Assembly (NCBI GenBank): GCA_964531645.1
Contig: CAZHEF010000018.1
Location: 1 to 49,121, forward strand
From: JBBIMS01 sp964531645
GTDB lineage: Bacteria; Acidobacteriota; Aminicenantia; JBFLYD01; JBBIMS01
DNA length: 49,121 nucleotides
Direction: 5' to 3'
This document shows, one piece after another, positions 43,958 through 49,121 of this stretch. The notes under the pieces are model-generated. The model searched no databases and had not been told where the DNA came from. It was given only the letters and a program-made list of their open reading frames with translations. The number at the start of each line of letters is the position of its first letter. Positions within the stretch are counted from its first letter, which is position 1. A program made the translations under genes and the position numbers.

Positions 43958-46243
43958 CTAAAAAGGTATAAATGGCATCGCCCTTCTATCTTCACCTTTA
44001 ATCTGAAAGAGAAAATCAATTATACTTTCTCCAAGCATCTTATTTATCTGTTCTCTTTTTAAATTTTTACTTTTAAGAAGGGAAACAAGTTTGAGGAAAT
44101 CATCACCCGGATCCTTGTAGGGAACACCATCTTTTAAAATAAGAATATTTTCATATCCCAGCACATCTTTAAAACCATCCATTAATTTTAAATATTCCTC
44201 TGGAGACAATCCTTTCTCCCATATAACTCCTGCTCCCCACCTTTTATTCTTCATCAAATTCTGGATTTCAGGGTTAATTTTACTTGAAATTATTATCCCT
44301 GGTTTAGAACTTGACTCAAGAATAGCCTTTATATTTTCAGGATTCGAAAATTTTGCAAAAATTAAAACTCCCGAATCATTAAATATTTTAATAGCATTTT
44401 TTAATTCTGAAATATTTTCAAAATCATCATCCTTTAATAAAACATATCCCAAACCACTTTTAGCAATCAGTTTCAATACCTTTAAATCTTTTAATACTTT
44501 TTTCAAATTATCGATTCCAGGAACCACTGATATTCTTCCCGACCTTGAATTTACCTGATACTGGGATGGAGAGGTCAAAATTGAAATTTTCTGGGATTTT
44601 TCAAACATTTCAATAGCCTCAACCAAATTATGTTCAATTTCAAGCAAGGAGTCCCCTTTTAAAGGCATAAAACCAATGTCAAGGTCAAAAAACTCTATTG
44701 ATTTAGTCTCGTTAACTAAATCTGATGGATTCTTTTCTACAAATCCCGCTACAGCTGAAGATCTCAACATGTAAAGCTCCTCCCTTAAATCAGGGATTTT
44801 AAGGCTTTCATCGTCAGCCACAATTATTAAAGAGTGATAAAGGCAATTGGCAACTTTTTCGAGAATTTCTGGCTTAATCATATCGAAATCATCTCTTGTC
44901 TGATGATACTTGAAATGGTAGCCAGATGTCATAATTCCGAATCCTGGAACTCCTTTTAGGAGAAAACTTGTATGGTCAGAACCCCCTGGTCCTCCTCTGG
45001 ATGGAATTAAATCTTTTTTGATTTCATCAGGAAGTTTTTGCTTAATAGCACTCCATATCTCAGGACCATAGTAGACACCTGGGAAATTTATTCTTCCATC
45101 TCCTTGCCCTACCATATCAAGATTGAAATAAGCTAATGTCTTCTCTATAGGAAAAACGGGATGCTCCGCATAATATCTGGAGCCAAGAAGCCCCTGCTCT
45201 TCTCCAGCCCAGAGAGCGAATAAAATTGTTCTTTTCGGTCTTACATTATTTAACTTCATCATCCTTGCAATTTCCATAACCACTGCAGTTCCAGAAGCAT
45301 TATCATTTGCACCTTTATAAACTTCACCTGTTGGAGAGACTCCGAGATGGTCCATATGAGCTCCAATTATCACAAATTCATCCTTCAAAACAGGATCAAC
45401 TCCATCTATTTTTGCAATTAAATTTTTCATCTTCCTTTTTGGGTCAAATGTTGTTCTTGCAGATATTAGAACTTTTACTGGAAGTGCTTTGCTGGCTGGC
45501 TTCATTTCTCTGTCAATAACTTGCATTAGATAACGAAAATCTGTTGGCAACTCACTGAAGATAAAATTTAAAACATTCTCTGTAGCAAAAATCGCAATAA
45601 AATCTTTCCTGTATTTCTCTGGAGGTATTGAAAGCCTTATCCTCTGAGGTGCTTCTCCTGGTTTATATACAAAAATTATTCCCTTTGCACCATTTTTATA
45701 AGCATTTTCAACTTTTAAGCCTATCTGAGACTCTTCCTCTATTTTCACACTTAGAAATGGTGGGTATCCGTTAACAACAAGAACAACCTTATCTTTTACT
45801 GAGACTTTTTCATACTCATTCCATCTGTTTTTTTCTGAGACGATTCCATATCCAACAAAAACTATTTCTCCATCTATTTTTCCCGATCCTGAATTGGAAA
45901 TAACTCTCCAATCATCATCATAAAAAAATGTTCTTTTCATTTTAAAATTGTCTATTCTAAGTAGAATATCGCCATCAACATTAAAAAATGGATTATCAAA
46001 ATTCTGAAAATATCCTTCTTTCAGTGCTGGTGTAACTCCCCACTCTTTGAACCTGTCCGCAATCCAATTGCTTGCCTTTTCTCCTCCGGGAAGTCCACTT
46101 TTCCTTCCTTGAAACTCTTGACTGGCAAGAACCTTTATATGTTCAAGAATTTTCTGACCTGAAAATTTCTCTTCAGAAAAAGAGATGGACAAAGAGAATA
46201 CTAAGATTGTCAAAAACAATATAGACTTTTTAATTTTTTTCAT
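43958..46243 (-). CDS. M28-family aminopeptidase with PA domain and M19-like tail
   Basis: A 761-residue exported protein: signal peptide (1-23), N-terminal part, PA domain (about 115-220), M28 metallopeptidase domain (about 270-480) and an unusual C-terminal region (about 495-761). The zinc ligands are complete: His296 (GAHMDH), Asp314 (GANDNASG), Glu348-Glu349 (WAGEEQ), Asp376 (NLDMVG) and His447 (KYHQTRDD). The tail resembles the C-terminal half of M19 dipeptidases (SRSGRISVVPGIDNL; GYENILILKDG; FLKLVSLLKSKNLKREQINK) but lacks M19 metal-binding histidines. The ATG at 46243 is chosen because GGAGGAGAG lies right before it. Confidence 0.88.
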   Translation of the reverse strand: MKKIKKSILFLTILVFSLSISFSEEKFSGQKILEHIKVLASQEFQGRKSGLPGGEKASNWIADRFKEWGVTPALKEGYFQNFDNPFFNVDGDILLRIDNFKMKRTFFYDDDWRVISNSGSGKIDGEIVFVGYGIVSEKNRWNEYEKVSVKDKVVLVVNGYPPFLSVKIEEESQIGLKVENAYKNGAKGIIFVYKPGEAPQRIRLSIPPEKYRKDFIAIFATENVLNFIFSELPTDFRYLMQVIDREMKPASKALPVKVLISARTTFDPKRKMKNLIAKIDGVDPVLKDEFVIIGAHMDHLGVSPTGEVYKGANDNASGTAVVMEIARMMKLNNVRPKRTILFALWAGEEQGLLGSRYYAEHPVFPIEKTLAYFNLDMVGQGDGRINFPGVYYGPEIWSAIKQKLPDEIKKDLIPSRGGPGGSDHTSFLLKGVPGFGIMTSGYHFKYHQTRDDFDMIKPEILEKVANCLYHSLIIVADDESLKIPDLREELYMLRSSAVAGFVEKNPSDLVNETKSIEFFDLDIGFMPLKGDSLLEIEHNLVEAIEMFEKSQKISILTSPSQYQVNSRSGRISVVPGIDNLKKVLKDLKVLKLIAKSGLGYVLLKDDDFENISELKNAIKIFNDSGVLIFAKFSNPENIKAILESSSKPGIIISSKINPEIQNLMKNKRWGAGVIWEKGLSPEEYLKLMDGFKDVLGYENILILKDGVPYKDPGDDFLKLVSLLKSKNLKREQINKMLGESIIDFLFQIKGEDRRAMPFIPF

Positions 46244-46271
46244 TTCTCTCCTCCAAATAATTTTCATAATA

Positions 46272-46280
46272 TTTATACCA
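46272..46280 (-). promoter_or_regulatory. Possible extended -10 for M28 gene
   Basis: TGGTATAAA on the minus strand, 28 bases before the ATG at 46243. No clear -35 box. Confidence 0.35.
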
Positions 46281-46341
46281 GAAAATCATTAAAAAGTTTT
46301 TCTAAAGGATTTGTTTTTGATGGAAATTAGAAATTTAATTC

Positions 46342-47289
46342 TTAAATATTCAAGAGATATTGCTTAACTTGCTCGAGACTTTCAAGACCATCCAAATTTA
46401 AAATTTCAACTTCATTTTCAAGATTTCTTACGATTCTTCTTAGAAGACCTGAAAGAACCTTTCCACTACCTATTTCAACAAAAACTGATACACCCATTTT
46501 AAGCATCAATTCCATTGATTCAAGCCAGCGAACAGGTCTGCTAACCTGTCTTTTCAAAGAATCCCTGACTTCATCCTTACTTTTCACAACTTTTGCATCC
46601 ACATTGGTTACCACAGGGAAACATGGGTCAAGAAAATTTATAGAATCAAGTTCTTTAGCAAGTTTTTCCTCAGCTGGCTTCATCAGAGAACAATGAAAAG
46701 GAGCAGATACAGGAAGGATTACATGCTTTTGAGGCTTTAAAATCGAGAGAGCTTCCTCAACCGCCTCTTTGTCTCCTGATATGACAATTTGCTCGTGACT
46801 GTTAATATTGGCAATCTCAACAACTCCTTTCGTTTTTTTGCAAACATCCTCAATATCTTCTCTTTTAGTACCAAGAATTGCTGCCATCACGCCCATCCCA
46901 ACAGGAACAACTTCCTGCATAAATTTACCCCTTTTGTGAACTATTCGAACAGCTTCTTCAAAACTTATGGCTCCTCCACAAAGAAGAGCGGAATATTCTC
47001 CGAGGCTATGACCTGCAGCAATTGTAGGAACAAAATTCAAGAGTTTGTAAAGGATATAGCTGTTAACAAGTAGAGCAGGCTGGGTATTCTCTGTCAATTT
47101 TAACTTTTCTTCTGGTCCTTTAAAGCAAATCTCAGAAAGGGAATAACCTAGAACTTCGTCTGCCCTTTTGAAAACAATCCTTGCTTCTTCAAAGGATTCC
47201 CATAGGTCAGATCCCATTCCAACGGTCTGTGACCCTTGACCAGGAAATAGAAATGCAACTTTTTTCTTATCAGTAGTTTCAGAGCTCAT
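46342..47289 (-). CDS. fabD: Malonyl-CoA:ACP transacylase
   Basis: A 315-residue enzyme that loads malonyl groups onto acyl carrier protein for fatty-acid synthesis. FPGQGSQ is at the N terminus and the nucleophile Ser is in GHSLGEYSAL; VSAPFHCSLM carries the catalytic His. It starts 15 bases after the GT39-like reading frame. No other fab gene is adjacent, so it is separated from the usual fab cluster. Confidence 0.95.
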   Translation of the reverse strand: MSSETTDKKKVAFLFPGQGSQTVGMGSDLWESFEEARIVFKRADEVLGYSLSEICFKGPEEKLKLTENTQPALLVNSYILYKLLNFVPTIAAGHSLGEYSALLCGGAISFEEAVRIVHKRGKFMQEVVPVGMGVMAAILGTKREDIEDVCKKTKGVVEIANINSHEQIVISGDKEAVEEALSILKPQKHVILPVSAPFHCSLMKPAEEKLAKELDSINFLDPCFPVVTNVDAKVVKSKDEVRDSLKRQVSRPVRWLESMELMLKMGVSVFVEIGSGKVLSGLLRRIVRNLENEVEILNLDGLESLEQVKQYLLNI

Positions 47290-47304
47290 AAATAAGTATT
47301 CTAT

Positions 47305-49017
47305 TTATTTAAAATGATTTGTCAAATCTGGTTTTTTCTTAGTAGAAAGTTTATAAAAAATACCAAGACCATCGTATTCCGTAAACCTGAATTTTATATA
47401 TTGTTCTTTCAATTTATCTTCTACTTCTTTTTTGAAATCTCTGTCATCTGAATAGATTATATAGCCTTTGTTTTCTAATTGAACATCTTTGACAAGATTG
47501 AAATACTTCCAGTATCTTGGAAACTTAAATGGGCCCAAAGAAGATTCAGCAATTATTTTTTCATCAGAAATTGCTGTTAATTTATAAGCAATCCAGTAAT
47601 CAGTTTCTACAAAGTAAACTTTTTTTCTCAAGAGAAAATTAACAATCCCATTCCAGAAATTCTGATGATTGATAAAGTTTACAGTAAGATTAAAATCTCA
47701 TGCCAAACTTGGAATTAAAAGTAGCAAAAGCAAAATCACGCCGATCGTCTTTAACTTAGAAAAAGCTTTATCAATAAGAAAAGCGTAGATTATGGGGATA
47801 GCAAATAGAAGAGGAGAAAGATGCCTTGGCGCAGGAGAAACTGCGCTTAGAAGATAAATTAATATAGAGGAAATGATAAAAAGGGGTAGTAATGCTTTGT
47901 TCCATTTAAATTTCTCATTTTTAAGAAAATTTAAAACTTGCAAAACAATAAAATAGACAAAAGCGACTAGCAATAAGAATAAGTGAATTTTTGTAAATAC
48001 TGAAGAGAGAGAGAATTTTTCCGAGGCTGTGCCAAAGTAATGAACTGAGAAAGCCATGAATTTTTGTTTGGGTTGTTCATAAAAATTAAGGATAAGAAGG
48101 TTTTTCAAGGAAAAATAAAAACTTTCAATTCTTTTGGTAAGGTCAAATCTTATTGGAGAAGATGTAGTAGCCTCCCAGTGGATGTATTTTAAAGTTTCAT
48201 GATAGGGGGAGACTATATTATAGAGAATAACTGGAAAAACGCCAACAATGAAAAATATTAAAAAAAGTAAAAACCTTTTCTTGATCAAGTTAAATTTATT
48301 TCTAATTAAAACTATTAAAATAGCGGGTATTAAAAATACGAAAAAGATAAGATGACACCATAAGCCAAGCCCGGAAAATAGCCCTAATAAAGAATAGAAA
48401 AACTTTTGTTTAAAAGGGTCTTTGCTATTAAAAATTAAGACTATAATATAGAAAATAGAAATGCCGAAGAAGAGAACTTCCATTAAATTGGTCATCCCAT
48501 CAATACTAACCATAAAATATGCAGGGAGGCAGGAGATAATAATAGCAGATATCATAGCGGTCCTTTTCCCATAAATTTCACAGGAGAATAAAAAGCTTAC
48601 AATAATTACACCTATATAAAAAATCAGAATGACAATCTTATAAAAAATTTTATCCTTACCTATTATTAGATAATTAAACGCAGATATGTGAGCCTTAAGA
48701 CTACCTGAATACCAGTTTTCATATTCAAAAATCGGGCGCTCTCTTCCTTCAAATATATGTTTTGCCATTAAAGGTTGAATAGCTTCATCAGTGGTGAGAA
48801 TCGGTCTCTGGTTAATTGCTGGAATTCTTATAATAATGGAAAAAATAATGATAGTAAGAAGAAAATATAATGTTTTCTTATTACTTGCAATGTTCTCCAG
48901 TAAATATTTTTCTATAACTTTTTTTATTTTCCCTCTATTGATTACGAGTATTGAAAAAACTAACAACAACAATAAAATTCCAATAACAAGGGCTTTAGTA
49001 CCAGAACTCCTTTTCAA
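47305..49017 (-). pseudogene. GT39-like membrane glycosyltransferase interrupted by in-frame TGA
   Basis: Two parts lie in the same reading frame: 47701-49017 (multi-TM, with the luminal loop IRIPAINQRPILTTDEAIQP typical of GT39/PMT-like enzymes) and 47305-47697 (no internal stop; EVTDYWIAYKL-like segment DYWIAYKLTAISDEKIIAES). Only the TGA at 47698-47700 (codon GCA-TGA-GAT) breaks the protein. CGA to TGA (Arg to stop) is the simplest cause. The start is unclear: no ATG fits and the TTG at 49017 is the best visible choice. A sequencing error or readthrough cannot be excluded. Confidence 0.7.
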
Positions 49018-49060
49018 AAACCAAATGGATTCGAGATAAATGAACAGTAACGAAGTTAAT

Positions 49061-49088
49061 AGAATTAAACCTTAACTCTGCCTTTTTT
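49061..49088 (-). repeat. Window-end inverted repeat, right copy
   Basis: The minus strand reads AAAAAAGGCAGAGTTAAGGT then TTAATTCT, matching positions 1-28 with about three mismatches. It lies near the 5' end of the interrupted glycosyltransferase gene. Confidence 0.5.
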
Positions 49089-49121
49089 AGGGAATAGGTT
49101 GTGAGAGTTATAACTATTGAC

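Noticed and set aside
47698..47700. TGA read as selenocysteine in the glycosyltransferase-like gene
   Set aside because: I see no SECIS-like hairpin just downstream, the family is not known for selenocysteine there, and the context suggests an Arg CGA to TGA change.

Overview
The window is 49 kb of A+T-rich bacterial chromosome. AGA/AGG dominate the arginine codons and the proteins are rich in Lys, Glu and Ile. Most genes carry GGAGG-type ribosome sites, and several promoters with TTGACA/TATAAT-like boxes can be read. Many products have signal peptides, including an unusual number of secreted peptidases (S41, HtrA-like, M14, S9, M28). An ECF sigma/HtrA envelope-stress unit and FtsH are also present. 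Together these suggest a Gram-negative-type, peptide-degrading, possibly thermophilic bacterium, perhaps in or near the Acidobacteriota/Aminicenantota. That placement is inference; no rRNA is present. I see no CRISPR array, phage genes, transposase or obvious foreign island.

Layout. 1-4.9 kb (+): zinc-ribbon membrane protein, CtpA-like S41 protease, then an ECF sigma / membrane anti-sigma-like / PDZ-HtrA-like operon behind a promoter of ECF type. 5-7.1 kb (-): alkaline-phosphatase-superfamily membrane enzyme. 7.3-8.9 kb (+): beta-lactamase-fold serine hydrolase. 8.9-16 kb (-): tightly overlapping operon phoH - pgpH-type HD hydrolase - ybeY - CBS/CorC - era - M14 carboxypeptidase, divergent from cstA-nitroreductase (16.1-18.5 kb, +). 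18.5-19.2 kb: non-coding stretch with tRNA-Pro and tRNA-Arg. 19.2-25.1 kb (-): S9 oligopeptidase, rimI, tsaB, HD protein, sugar epimerase, beta-propeller protein. 25.2-29.3 kb (-): ftsH - folP - cdaA - cdaR. tRNA-Glu follows on +. 29.6-32.1 kb (-): GAF/HD-GYP protein and two exported proteins.

32.3-37.8 kb (+): five-gene operon of a COG2403-type P-loop protein, carbamate kinase, ornithine carbamoyltransferase and two unrecognised proteins (one large and acidic, one a small CxxC coiled-coil protein). 37.9-39.1 kb: a decayed FG-GAP-repeat gene and an AT-rich repeat. 39.1-41.7 kb (+): ftsY - ribD - ribE. 41.7-43.9 kb (+): an SSS symporter followed by three tiny coupled membrane proteins, two of them only 48 and 39 codons. 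44-49 kb (-): an M28 peptidase carrying what looks like a degenerate M19-type domain, fabD, and a GT39-like membrane protein interrupted by one in-frame TGA.

The best candidates for undescribed biology are the carbamoyl-phosphate operon with its two unknown partners, the symporter with its micro-protein partners, the M28/M19-like fusion, and a set of promoters placed so close to start codons that the mRNAs should be leaderless.
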